The position numbers and the translations under genes were made by a program. Of a stretch of 64,000 nucleotides of DNA, positions 34,309 to 45,318 are shown piece after piece (position 1 is the first letter of the stretch; each line of letters starts with the position of its first letter). The notes beneath the pieces are model-generated. The model had not been told where the DNA came from, made no database searches, and saw only the letters and a list, made by a program, of their open reading frames with translations. The DNA comes from Charina bottae (Eukaryota > Chordata > Lepidosauria > Squamata > Charinaidae), in the NCBI GenBank assembly GCA_023362775.1, contig JALMGJ010000005.1, forward strand, positions 68,926,963-68,990,962, in the 5' to 3' direction.

Positions 34309-34508
34309 ATTGTTGAAGGCTTTCACGGCCGGAGTTCAATGGCTGTTGTGGGTCTTCCGGGCTGTGTGGCCGTGTTCTGGAAGTTGTGGTTCCTAACGTT
34401 TCGCCAGCATCTGTGGCCTCTGAAGATGCTAGCCACAGATGCTGGCGAAACGTTAGGAACCACAACTTCCAGAACACGGCCCCACAGCCCGGAAGACCCA
34501 CAACAGCC
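34309..34508. mobile_element. Penelope-like element, family B, palindromic terminal dimer
   Basis: A 200-bp insertion with an exact 14-bp target duplication GCTTTACTTATTGT (34295-34308 and 34509-34522). The two arms are inverted copies of the terminus GGCTGTTGTGGGTCTTCCGG through CCTAACGTTTCGCCAGC. On the + strand a complete core CTGAAGA, GCTAGC/GCTGGC stem and GAAACGTT occupies 34420-34454. The left arm carries 24 extra bases beyond the symmetric part (about 34309-34338), as in family A. Confidence 0.85.
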
Positions 34509-34979
34509 GCTTTACTTATTGTTTCCTGGTTTTGGCTTAATATCCATAAAGTTTGTTAATATTGTGTTAAAAATGGGAATGTATTTTTGAATTACTGTAT
34601 GTACCATGGACTTGGCATGATATGAAGAATTAAATGCATATGAAGAATTAAATTATCAAGTGCAGGGGAGGGGCAACAGAGAAACAAAAAAAATGTCCAG
34701 TGGAAAGTTAGAACAATCCCAGATTTATACTCGAGGAGGAGGAGGAGGATTTTATCCCACCTTTTTTATATATAACTCAAGGGGGTGAACATACCTAATA
34801 ATCCTGCCTCATTATAGATATGAGTTCATTTTTAAGGGCTCTGGAAAGTTTGTTCAGTATTGTTTCTTGTGATTAAGATATAATTATTTGTGTAAATAGT
34901 AGGCTGAATGACTTCTTGTACACTACAGAATATGTTCTTGTTTATTTTTTTTCTCTATTTGTTTTGGTATTTTGGAGGT

Positions 34980-35015
34980 CCTCCCTCCCTCCCTCCCTCC
35001 CTCCTTCCTTCCTTG
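34980..35015. repeat. (CCCT)n/(CCTT)n microsatellite
   Basis: CCCT units passing into CCTT units. Confidence 0.9.
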
Positions 35016-35315
35016 AAGCAAGTATTTAAAAATGGGTCAGAATGCATTTGAAGAATTGAGTAGAAACAGGTGTGATCAGATTGCCCTAAGATTGGCCTAC
35101 TGATGGCCCTTCTTTGAAAAAGCTTGCATTAAATATTAATATGTGGGAGCATAAAAAAAATCAATGCATTGTTACTTCAGATGCACTCATTTGCAACACC
35201 AAATAGTAACTCCCATTTGTGATAACAGCTGTCACAGGGCAGTCGTTTAACCTAATTCATACAATATACTGTTCATGTGTAAAGCTGTGAAAAACATCAC
35301 AATATGATAAATAAA

Positions 35316-35318
<3 letters not shown>

Positions 35319-35385
<67 letters not shown>
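35319..35385. repeat. (TA)n microsatellite
   Basis: More than 30 uninterrupted TA units. Confidence 0.97.
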
Positions 35386-35387
<2 letters not shown>

Positions 35388-35762
35388 CTCCACTTGCACA
35401 CACAGACAAACATCCCCTAATATAAAGGGAAAAAATCCTAATCTGAAAACCTGACAAAGTGAGAAAATATACCTTGGTATAATATTTGCAAGTAATGGGA
35501 GGTAAAATATCTGGATGCATCCACAAGGCTATATAATTAATAGGAGCACATGAGAATGTAGATGACTTCTGGGACTCATAAAGCAAAAAGTTAAAAGCTA
35601 ATGCCCACTATGCACCTGTAAATTTAACAGCTGGACAGGAGCAAAGCAAGCAGGAAGGGAGCCATGCTGTGCAATCTCTGGCTGCAGTGAAAGCCTATAG
35701 CTGGATGGTTGCCTTCAGTTTTTAGCATTAGCACAAAGAATGAGAGCCAGTTTGGTCTAGTG

Positions 35763-36219
35763 GACAGCTTTCCAAACTGTGTGTCGCGACACTTTAGTGC
35801 AGAGCTTTCCAAACTTTTCATGTTGGTGACACACTTTTTAGACATGCATCATTTCATGACACACTCTTACAGCAGGGCATCATTTCGCGACACACTCTTA
35901 CTGCAGGGCACAAGGCAGGCACTGGGACCTGCGCGGAATCCTGGCAGAGCTCGGAGGCAGCAGCAGCCACCGCGACACACATAACGTGTCTTGACACACA
36001 GTTTGGAAAGCTCTGCTTTAGTGTGTTGCAACACACAATTTGGTGTGTCACCACACAACCCGGAAGCAGCGGCGGGGGCGTGCATGGGGGCGGCAGCGGC
36101 GCGCCATCAGCGGTTCCGCAATTTAGCGGAGGCCACTGCTGCTGTACATGCCACCACCGCACGCCGCCGCCGCTGCCGCCATTGGTGTGTCGCCAACGGT
36201 GGCAGATTGGAAAGCAGTG
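35763..36219. mobile_element. hAT MITE (outer), inserted in SINE
   Basis: The ends CAGCTTTCCAAACTGTG and CAGATTGGAAAGCAGTG are inverted, with target duplication GTCTAGTG. The interior holds CpG-rich sequence like the 33483 MITE and is itself split by another MITE at 35800-36015. Confidence 0.85.
35800..36015. mobile_element. hAT MITE (inner), 1 internal unit
   Basis: The ends CAGAGCTTTCCAAACT and AGTTTGGAAAGCTCTG are perfect. The 8-bp duplication CTTTAGTG is exact (35792-35799 and 36016-36023). It contains a single copy of the roughly 58-bp unit (AGGCAGGCACTGGGACCTG). Confidence 0.92.
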
Positions 36220-36470
36220 GTCTAGTGGTTAAGGTGCTGGGCTAGAAACCAGGAGACTGAGAGTTGTAGTCCTGCCTTAGGCATGAAAGCCGGCTGGGTG
36301 ACCTTGGGCCAGTCACTCTCTCTCATCCCAACTCACCTCACAGAGTTGTTGTTGTGGGGAAAATAGGAGGAGGAAGGAGTATTAGGTACGTTCCCCGCCT
36401 TGAGTTATTTATCAAAATAATAAAGGCGGGACAAAAATAAAATAAAATTAAATAAATAAATAAAGGTTCT

Positions 36471-36620
36471 AGTCCACTGAGTGGTTGGGAGCCAGTAACA
36501 CTCTCGGCCCAACCTAACTTACAGGATTGTTGTTGTGGGGAAAATAGGAGGAAGGAGCACTATATATGCTGCATTAAGTTCCTGGATGAAAGACAAGATA
36601 TAAATCTAATACATTAATAA
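36471..36620 (+). repeat. Partial Sauria-type SINE
   Basis: It repeats the central and 3' part of the SINE just upstream (GTTGTTGTGGGGAAAATAGG, then GATATAAATCTAATACA). It probably inserted into the tail of the first copy. Confidence 0.65.
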
Positions 36621-37502
36621 ACAGACAGACTGAAGGTGGAGGCAGATTTACACAAGAGTCCAACAGTGGAAGGCTGAAAGGGTGTCAAGGTATATACAGC
36701 ACCCTGATTTGTGCATGTTCCTTTCAGAGATGAGGTTAAACAAGAAGGGCAGTAACACCCAGACAAGGAGAGTGATACCCAGTAAAGTGACACACCCACC
36801 AATAAGGGCAGCAAAATTGGATATGAAGCCACCACAGACATTATACAGACCTTGGCTTGAAAGAGGGATATACATAAATACAATTAAAGCTGCTAAATAC
36901 ATTCTCAAATCAAATACAAATTTTGCTGAATTAATTCTAATTAATAGTTTTTGTGGGTGGGTGGGCGTAAATAATGCAGGCACTGGCTGGTAAAGGAATA
37001 CTAGCTATTAAAGACAGGGATAAGTTTGGAGACATGGTTCTTATTCAAACTGTGCTGTCACTAACACATTACTTTCAAGAGGACAGGGATGTGTGCATTG
37101 TCAAAATTTCACTACAAAATTGCAGAATCCACAGGGTCTTGGCATTGCCTTCATAATGAGCGGGGAATATAGAAAATGAGCATAATAAGCATGTATGGGA
37201 ATGTAGAAAACGGGCTCATCTCCATTCACTTTTACCATTATAGATTCTAACAATTTTGATTCATTAAAGTAACCCAATGGATGGGATTATTTTATCAGAA
37301 AATATCTTTAAACCAAGCGTTCCTAACCTGGGGTTTAGATTTCAAGAGGTTTGTGAACTTGGATGGAAAAAAATACATTATTTTCAATAATCTATGTAGG
37401 CAACAAAATTATTTATGGTCTCTAGACTCCACAAGTGTTTGTTAACTTCAATAAATCGCAATAAATAGTAAAAAATTACTATTTTTTAAAATCCGTTCAT
37501 TG

Positions 37503-37675
37503 TGTCTGATTGTCAGAGACTGCCTGGACAAATCCCTGCAGTTTTCTTAGGGCTGAGAGAAAGTGACTGGCCCAAGGTCACCCAACTGGCTTCGTGACTA
37601 AGGCAGGACTAGAACTCATGGTCTCCTGGTTTCTAGCCTGATGCCTTAACCACTACACCAGAGTGGCTCTCAAAA
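37503..37675 (-). mobile_element. Sauria-type SINE, minus strand
   Basis: Reading the minus strand: GAGAGCCACTCTGGTGTAGT, GGTTAAGGCATCAGGCTAG, GAGACCATGAGTTCTAGTCC and GGGTGACCTTGGGCCAGTC. The 3' part with the tail is shortened. Confidence 0.85.
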
Positions 37676-37734
37676 AAATTACTATAGTATACCCTAAAAA
37701 AGATAAAAAACTTACTGTACCCTAAAAAAGGTGT

Positions 37735-37970
37735 GAGCCAATTTGGTGTAGCGGTTAAGGCATCAGGCTAGAAACCAGGAGACCGTGAGTTCTAGTCCCG
37801 CCTGAGGCACGAAGCCAGCTGTGTGACCTTGGGCTAGTCCCCCTCTCTCAGCCCTAGGAAGGAGGCCAGGGCAAACCACTGCTGAAAAACGTTGCCAAGA
37901 AAACTGCAGGGACTTGTCCAGGCAGTCACCAGGAGTCAAGACTGACTCGAAGGCACAAAGGAAAAAAAAG
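37735..37970 (+). mobile_element. Sauria-type SINE, plus strand
   Basis: Starts GAGCCAATTTGGTGTAGCGG and contains GTTCTAGTCCCGCC (B-box) and TGTGACCTTGGGCTAGTC. It ends with CTGCAGGGACTTGTCCAGGC and an A-rich tail. With the 37503 copy it forms an inverted pair. Confidence 0.85.
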
Positions 37971-39367
37971 TATTAATAATTTGTATAAAAAGTATAAAAA
38001 TTATGCCCCCAAGAAAGTATAATCATTAAATCAATTGTTATTGATTTAATGAATGAATGAAGAAGCACATACTGTATATACTATATTACATATTTCTTAT
38101 TTTTTAATATTTTGATAACTATTTGAGCATAATTGGTTTTCTTTATGATACAAGCTATATGTATGTATTTTATTTTATGCATATACATACATTTTTCTGA
38201 GAAGGGGTCTGTTGGGTTCACCAAACGCTGAAAGGGTTGCAGGGAACAAAAACATGAAGAACCTCTGCTTTAAACCATGCTTTAAAACAAGTGGCCCCTA
38301 CAGGAAGATGCTGCTCCTGCCTACACATAGAAGACAAATACCGTGTCAGCATCAAAGTCAGGAGTCCTTTCTCTTCCTTTGTGTTGTACTTTCATATGTG
38401 AGTTTTGAAGAAGATTTTTAGAAGATTTTAAGGGTGCCACCAGTTGACACACAATCCAATAAATTGTGAAATTTCTGCATGCAAGTGAACAATTGCTGTG
38501 GCCTAAGAGGAGATCTGAATGGGCATTTGAAATAGATTGGAGAAATGTTTAACAAAGAAATGAAATCAGCTTCAGCCACTACTCCTCTCAGTGATATGAC
38601 TATAACAACTATCATGCAGGGTGGTTGAAAGCTACTCTCAGTATATCCCAACCAGTAGTAGGAGTATGATATATTTGGGTGGCATTGCAAGTTGTAAACC
38701 ATTCAGAGTTTGGCTTACTATGTTCAGTGTCAGCTATACTGCAGAATGATCGTAAGCCACTCTCTCTTTGGCAAGGACTCTTCCAAACTGCAGTATGAAG
38801 AAGATGAAACACATTAGCTTTGGACGTTATACCAGCAGGGCTATTTTTAAAATGGTTCACATTATATAGAAATTGAGTTAAAGCAGGAATGTTCCTTTTG
38901 CTGCCATGTTGGGAGGTAAGTAGGCCCTGGTGCTCAATCCCAGCTACATATCCTAGATTCTTCATTGATTTCTATGGACAGCTGTCACCTTTGTTTCCAG
39001 AGATCTTTAAAAATAGCTTCTTGGTGTCAATTTGGAAAGGAACTATTCAGACAATGAGACAATTTCCTCTTCCTTTTTCTGTATCCATGTAGCGCATAAT
39101 TTGTCCTATTTTGCTAATTTCTTTGGGAAGTGAAGGAGGAAAATAGCACAAGGACAACTCAATCAGAGTTGCTAATTTTTCTCCTTTTACCTCTTCTGTC
39201 ATCTGCAATCACATCATGGATTAATAGATTAAAAGGTAAAAGGGCCTCAGGTTGATCTCAACTCCTGGATGAATAAAGTTTTGTTGACAACGGTACACAA
39301 GTAGTTTGCCACTGACTTCTGGGATTTTCTTTTAACTTTGCAGTCTATCTTAAAGTATTCTCTAGCA

Positions 39368-39743
39368 CAGAGCTTTCCAAACTTTTCATGTTGGTGACAC
39401 ACTTTTTAGACATGCATCATTTCGCGACACACTCTTACAGCAGGGCACAAGGCAGGCACTAGGACCTGCGCAGAATCCTGGCAGGGCAGGTTTGGAGGCA
39501 GCAAGGCACAAGGCAGGCACTAGGACCTGCATGGAATCACAGCAGGTTTGGAGGCAGCAAGGCACAAGGCAGGCACTAGGACCTGCATGGAATCACAGCA
39601 GGTTTGGAGGCAGCAAGGCACAAGGCAGGCACTAGGACCTGCGTGGAATCCTGGCAGGGCTCGGAGGCAGCAGCAGCTGCGACACACCCAGACACTGCAG
39701 CCGACACACTAACGTGTCCCGACACACAGTTTGGAAAGCTCTG
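39368..39743. mobile_element. hAT MITE (GACACAC family), 4 internal units
   Basis: Terminal inverted repeats identical to the 27976 copy. The 8-bp duplication CTCTAGCA is exact (39360-39367 and 39744-39751). It contains four copies of the roughly 58-bp unit. Confidence 0.93.
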
Positions 39744-40372
39744 CTCTAGCAGTTTCCCATCCAAGTGTTAACCAGATCTGATCTTGTTTAGCTTCTGAGC
39801 TCAAAAGAAGGTTAGCCAGGCACTGCCACCTGCTCTTCTATTTAACCTGCTTCTGAATGTTAGTGAGGAAATAACTTTAGTAAGAAAGAACAGTGGTGGT
39901 CTTTCAAAAAAAACATCCACATCCTATGACTGGAACTATCTACAGCCAGCTCTGCAGATAGCCTATAAATCCTTCCTCTATTTGGTCCCAGGAAATAAGA
40001 AATATCTCAACTATATGAGCCCTAGGCTACCTTCTTTCTTTAAACTCCCCCACTAGGTTGATTGGTTTCCAGCTAACCTGCTACGCATGAAAAATGTATA
40101 TTTAATTGGCTACTGAAATCTACCAAGGTTATTTTTTCAGTAGGGAAGTCTTGTACTTTTAAAGCTAGAGCTAGAGATTGATCTTTGGAATGTCCATATA
40201 TGCACAATGAACTAATACTGTAATTATATTAGCTGTATCATGTAAGAGTAGAATAGCAAAGCTAGTAGCATATGGAAAGTAGTACAAAGCAATATTCACT
40301 TATAATTTATTACAGCATACATTTCATGTCTGATTGTAATTGTTTGTAAATTGTTAGTCTGTAAATGTCCAT

Positions 40373-40416
40373 GAAGTCACGAAGAGTCGGAAGCGACTGA
40401 ACGAATAAACAAAAAA
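40373..40416 (+). mobile_element. 44-bp 3'-end-only Bov-B-type insertion
   Basis: The sequence GAAGTCACGAAGAGTCGG, AAGCGACTGAACGAATAAAC and poly(A) is flanked by an exact duplication AAATGTCCAT (40363-40372 and 40417-40426; the A run makes the right edge slightly ambiguous). It is the terminal segment of a Bov-B LINE, or of a SINE carrying the same tail, inserted with extreme 5' truncation. Confidence 0.75.
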
Positions 40417-40689
40417 AAATGTCCATAACTTTTTACTGAGTTATTTTGAGTCTTTTTATCATTTGAAGTTTGTCTTCTGAAGTTTGATACAATGAACGTA
40501 ATAAAATCAGCCTTTATTCCAGCATGAAAGGTAGATGTTGTCTGTGAATTTGGCATTTTTGGATTGGAAGTTGCAAATATATCAATGAAAATGGGCCTTT
40601 TATCAGTTTTCCTTTTCATCACTACAGTCCTGGTTTGATAGCAGGACAACACATAAAATATTAGTCATAACAGAATAAGTAATCATTTC

Positions 40690-42420
40690 GATTGGTACAG
40701 AATAAGTATGTTAAGATATGGAATTAAATTAAGAAGGACATGTTATTATGGGAGAAATTACAACTGTCATTGTTGGGGAGAATTTCTGTGATAAAAATGA
40801 ATATTTTGCCAAGGATGGTGTTTTTGTTTCAAACAATACCTATTTTGACAACTGATATACCATTTAAACAATGGAAGAAAGTTATATCTAAGTTTGTATG
40901 GCAAGGGAAAAAACCAAGAGTTAAATATAAAATACTTCAAAATGCAAAGGAATGAGGAGGATTGGGACTGCCTGATTTGAAATTGTATTTTGCAGTGCGC
41001 TGCTTAGTTTGGATGAAAGAGTGGGCTTTGCTGAGTAATAAAAGAATTTTAGAATTAGGAGAGCATGATCTGAGATTCAGATGGCATGGTTTTCTATGGT
41101 ACAATAAAGTTAAGGTTAATGTAGATTTTAAGAATCATTATATTAGAAGTGCCATATTGAGAATATGGAACAGATATAAACCCAGACTGTGCCTGGAAGT
41201 GCCTTTATGGGTCTTGGCACAAGAAGCATTTTACAAGAAAGAAACAGTAAATAAAGAAAAATGGTTAACTTATTGAGAGTTGTTAGAACAGGAATGTGGA
41301 GAATATAAGAGGAAATCAAAAGAGGAATTAGCTGCAGAGGGATTTAGTTTTCAATGGTTTTCGTATTCACAGTTAAGAGAAAGATTTAAGGTAGATAATA
41401 GATTTGGAATTGAGCAGCAGAAGACAGAATTTAAGTTGAACTACTGTATGTAGTATGTATATAGGGGCGCGATGGCTCAGCAGTTAAGACGCCAGGCTGG
41501 TCGATCAGAAGGTCGCAAGTTCGGAGGTTTGAGACCCTAGCCCCGTGTGACGGAGTGAGCTCCCGCACTCGCCCCAGCTCTTGCCAACCTAGCAATTCGA
41601 AAGCATGCAAATGCAAGTAGATAAATAGGTACCACTTCGGTGGGAAGGTAACAGTGTTCCGTGCACCTCATGCTGGCCACATGACCGCGGAAGTATCTTC
41701 AGACAGTGCTGGCTCTTCGTCTAACAAACGGAGATGAGCACCGGCCCCTAGAGTCGGACACAACTGTGCGGGGGAACCTTTTCCTTTTACTGTATGTGCA
41801 AATGATGACTGCTAAGATATATAAACTTTTATTGAAATTTGAAATGGACAAAGAACAAGTGAAAAACTGTATGATAAAATGGGCTAAGAACTTTGGACAC
41901 AATAACTGATGGAACAGTGGGAAAATACGTGGCTAAAGGGATTGAAATTTACATTGTTATAATCTAAAAGAGATTTTTTTATAAAATGATGTACCGTTGG
42001 TATATGACTCCATAAAAATTGTCTAGAATGTATAAAGGTACTTCAAATTTATGTTGGAAATGTGGACAACATGAAATGTCATTTTATCATGCCTGGTGGA
42101 CTTGTAAAAAACCAGAAATTTCTGGGTTCAAATACATATAATGATACAAAGAATTTTAAAGATCAACATTCAGTTGAAACCAGAACTTTTCTTGCTGGGA
42201 TTAATGGACAGCCAATTAAAAAAGAGCCATTGAAGGTTATTTTTATATATGATTACTGCTGCGAGACTATTATATGCACAAAAATGGAAAAGACTCTGAA
42301 ATACCTACAATGGAGGAATGGTTGGTGAAGATGACAGAACTAGCAGAGATGGCAAAATTAACTTGTTTCATTAGGGAAAGATCAACAACTACATTTATCA
42401 GTGGCTGAAAATTTCTTCAA
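40690..42420 (+). mobile_element. 5'-truncated L1 LINE, ORF2 C-terminal part, with SINE insertion
   Basis: The + strand encodes LSLLGRISVIKMNILPRM, then FVWQGKKPRVKY, GGLGLPDLKLYFAVRCL, PLWVLAQEAFYKK and (after the SINE) KIYKLLLKFEM. This is the L1 ORF2 region after the reverse transcriptase core. Frames are interrupted by several stops (for example TGA at about 40953 and 41274). A SINE splits it at 41451-41787. The L2 tail at 42425 abuts its 3' end. Confidence 0.85.
41451..41787 (+). mobile_element. tRNA-derived SINE (type 2) inside L1
   Basis: Same family as 32782. The SINE head starts at 41464 (GGGGCGCGATGGCTCAGC). The target duplication TACTGTATG is exact (41442-41450 and 41788-41796). 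The tail is GAGTCGGACACAACTGTGC and pyrimidine-rich. Confidence 0.9.
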
Positions 42421-42424
42421 TAAA

Positions 42425-43640
42425 AATTATTTATTTATTTATTTTATTATTTAAATTTGTATCACCGCCCATCTCCTCCACGCCTGGGGACTCTAGGCGG
42501 TTCACAATAATAAGATAAGATAAAAATATAAAATTACAGCCACAATAATTTACATATAAAATCCAAACAAAAAGATGTTAATAATAAGGCGGGTTTCATG
42601 GCGCCAGCCACTCCCAGGAGGAACTATTGGCATTCCCGTCCCAAGCCAGGCGGCAGAACCAGGTCTTCAGGTCTTTCCGGAAGGTCGGGAGTGAAGAAAC
42701 TCGCCTCAGCTCCAGGGGCAAGATATTCCAAAGGGCGGGTGCTACTGCAGAGAAGGCACGCCTCCTGGATCCCGCTAGATAGAACTCTTTAGCTGATGGG
42801 ATCCTTAGCATGCCCTCTCTGCATGACCGAGTGGGGCGGGTCGATGTTCCGGGGATGAGATGGTCCCTCAGGTAACCTGGTCCCATGCCATGTAGGGCTT
42901 TAAATGTGATAACCAACACCTTGAATTGGACCCGGAAGCAAACTGGTACCCAATGCAGCTCGCGCAGCAGAGGTGTTACATGGGCCAATCTTACAGCACC
43001 CATAACTGTCCACACGGCCGCATTCTGGAACAGCTGAAGCTTCCGGATACTCTTCAAGGGTAGCCCCATGTAGAGCGCATTGCAGTAGTCTATATGGGAG
43101 ATGACAAGGGCATGAGTGACTGTTCGGAGGGCATCTCGATCCAGGAATGGGCACAACTGGCGCACAACCCGAAGTTGTGCAAAGGCCCTCCTGGCCACGG
43201 CTGACACCTGCTCTTCAAGCAGGAGTCATGAGTCCAGGAGGGCCCCCAAGTTCCGCACTGACTCTGAATGGGGCAGTGCTACCCCATCCAGGACCAAAGA
43301 TGATAACTTCCTGGAACCCGAGAGGCCATCAATCCACAGCCACTTGGTCTTACCAGGGTTCAGCTGAAGCCTGTTGTTCCCCATCCAGACCCCCACAGCC
43401 CCCAGGCACTGAGAAAGGGCATCGACTGCATCACTTACTTCACCCGGGATGGTGATATACAGTTGAGTATCATCCTCATATTGATGATACCTCATCCCGT
43501 GGTGATGGATGATCTCACCCAGCGGCTTCATATAGATGTTAAACAGGAGAGGGGAGAGCACCGAACCCTGCGGCACCCCACATAAGAGGGGTCGCGGGTC
43601 AGATCTCTCCTCTCCTATCACCACCGATTAGTCACAGATG
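42425..43640 (-). mobile_element. L2 LINE copy 2, 5'-truncated, one stop from open
   Basis: The minus strand encodes the end of the reverse transcriptase: CGVPQGSVLSPLLFNIYMKP, then QYEDDTQLYI at the catalytic site, RLQLNPGKT, and after a TGA (43226-43228) RRAFAQLRVVRQLCPF, HIDYCNALYMGLPL and RAFSAVAPALWN. The tail (CCGCCC, then TTTA repeats read in reverse) is at 42425-42510. The expected YADD motif reads Y-E-D-D. The stop is a CGA-to-TGA change compared with copy 1. This is the best-preserved L2 in the window. Confidence 0.88.
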
Positions 43641-44507
43641 ATATTGGATAATGGTTATGCAATCTGTGAAATGCAATGAGATAGGAACTGAAAGACACAA
43701 AAATAAAGTCAAGACCTGACTTGAGCGTTGGCAAAGAATGACAAGCATATTTTGATGTAAAAATTAAGTCTGGTCAATGTATTTGAAAAAGATGCTTTGA
43801 ATGTGCCTTAGCACAAAGAAAGCACCTTTCTTCACCTTATTAAAGCAGTTACATCTTTCAAAAGCTGTTCTCACTTTCTGCAATAGAAGTGTTATCTGTG
43901 CATGCACCCCAGACAGCTGCTGACAGTTTTGGAAGCAGAGACATGACCCCTGCAAAAGATGCAGTTTTAACTATAAAAAGCAAATACTTTGTTCAGAATA
44001 AAGCATATTGGAAAATACCTCTTTTGAATGCTCTGCACAGCCCTGAGAATTTCAACCATATGTAGGAAGGATGTAAAAATTCAATGTAAATATGTAAGAA
44101 ATATATGAAGGGTGTAAAAAGAAATGTACATATCCTAATATAAGAAAGAGCCATTGGGCCATCTTTGAACACAAGCTTGTACATACAGGTTACAGTTGCG
44201 ATAAGGATCTTTGAGTTTACCTCAGTTCCTCATCCACACATACAGTAGATTCAAGGAACTCATTAGAAGCCATAGTCCGTTGAAGGAGTCCAGATGAGAA
44301 TGCAGACTTTTTGACTGTTGCTCTTTCATCTGAAAGAAAACTAGTGTCACTCATTCATTAATTCATTAATTCATTCTAGTTTATTACCGTCACTGACCAG
44401 TACAAGATACAATTCTACGAAAGTATACTCATTGAGCCTTACAATATGTACCATCTGATTTGAAGTAGTTTTAAAATTATAAGTTAAATTACAAATTCCA
44501 ATTGAAT

Positions 44508-44509
44508 AT

Positions 44510-44544
<35 letters not shown>

Positions 44545-44620
44545 TTGTGATATTTATACCCCGCCTATCCCCTCCCTAATGGAGGACTCTAGGCGGCTAA
44601 ATTAAAATACATTCAATCAC
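44508..44620 (-). repeat. LINE (L2-type) tail with (TTTA)n
   Basis: About ten TTTA units, then ACCCCGCCTATCCCC and GGACTCTAGGCGGCTAAAT, the inverted form of the L2 terminal block. Confidence 0.65.
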
Positions 44621-44870
44621 AATGTAGGCAAGCCCCTTAATCAAATTTAAATACGATCTTATTAATTATCATGACTAAAATTCTATCAGATATAAGTCTT
44701 TATAAAGAGTAAAATATCATATATAAAATATGATATGATATATAAACCTCTTAAAATTATTACAAGTACATTACTACATTTTTCCTATCATAGTCTGTCT
44801 ACATAGTGTCACTATGCATAGAAGGCAAGTATGGCACTGATTAATTCATTTCACTTTCCTTGTTTGACAG

Positions 44871-44998
44871 GATCAGAAGACGGTGTGGCCCCTACCCCAG
44901 TACCCAGGGGAGTTCCTGCACCCTGTGGTTTATGCATGTACAGCGGTCATGTTATTGTGCCTCTTTGCTTCAATTATCACCTATATCGTGCATCACGG
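44871..44998 (+). CDS. ADGRA1: ADGRA1 exon: linker and first transmembrane helix
   Basis: A 128-bp exon after CTTGTTTGACAG and before GTAAGA, in phase 0 at the start and 2 at the end. The product starts [15 protein letters not shown], a short linker, then [20 protein letters not shown] and ITYIVHH, which is TM1 of an adhesion GPCR. The order [24 protein letters not shown] is, from memory, closer to ADGRA1 than to ADGRA2 or ADGRA3. The codon before the first Asp is the ATG that ends the previous exon. The 44-residue segment carries the receptor from the extracellular side through the membrane. Confidence 0.93.
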
Positions 44999-45059
44999 GT
45001 AAGAAGAGAGATGCAGATTGTTAACATGAAGTGGATTCACCCCCTTCTTTTCTTTAGAA

Positions 45060-45318
45060 CAGAGCTTTCCAAACTTTTCATGTTGGTGACACACTTTTTA
45101 GACATGCATCATTTTGCAAAACACTCTTACAGCAAGGCACAAGGCAGGCACTAGGACCTGCGCGGAATCACAGCAGGTTTGGAGGCAGCAAGGCACAAGG
45201 CAGGCACTAGGACCTGTGTGGAATCCTGGTAGGGCTCGGAGGCAGCAGCAGCTGCGACACACCCAGACACTGCAGCCGACACGCTAATGTGTCGCAACAC
45301 ACAGTTTGGAAAGCTCTG
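45060..45318. mobile_element. hAT MITE (GACACAC family), 2 internal units
   Basis: The ends CAGAGCTTTCCAAACT and AGTTTGGAAAGCTCTG are perfect. Two copies of the roughly 58-bp unit are present. The last bases TTGGAAAGCTCT are repeated just beyond the end (45319-45330), and no clean 8-bp duplication remains. It lies only 62 bases after the TM1 exon. Confidence 0.85.

Larger units (their letters stand above)
35744..36470 (+). mobile_element. Sauria-type SINE split by nested hAT MITEs
   Basis: The SINE begins GAGCCAGTTTGGTCTAGTGG at 35744, is interrupted at 35763, and resumes at about 36228 with GTTAAGGTGCTGGGCTAG, GGGTGACCTTGGGCCAGTCA and a CCCGCCTTGAG...AAATAAATAAA tail. The 8-bp duplication GTCTAGTG at 35755-35762 and 36220-36227 marks the interrupting element. 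A second partial SINE body of the same type follows at 36471-36620. Confidence 0.85.
37314..38267. mobile_element. Old hAT element with two nested SINEs
   Basis: The ends CAAGCGTTCCTAACCTGGGG and ATGAAGAACCTCTG are imperfect inverted repeats. The 8-bp duplication CTTTAAAC is exact (37306-37313 and 38268-38275). The interior is AT-rich with no transposase frame and holds SINEs at 37503-37675 and 37735-37970. Confidence 0.85.
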
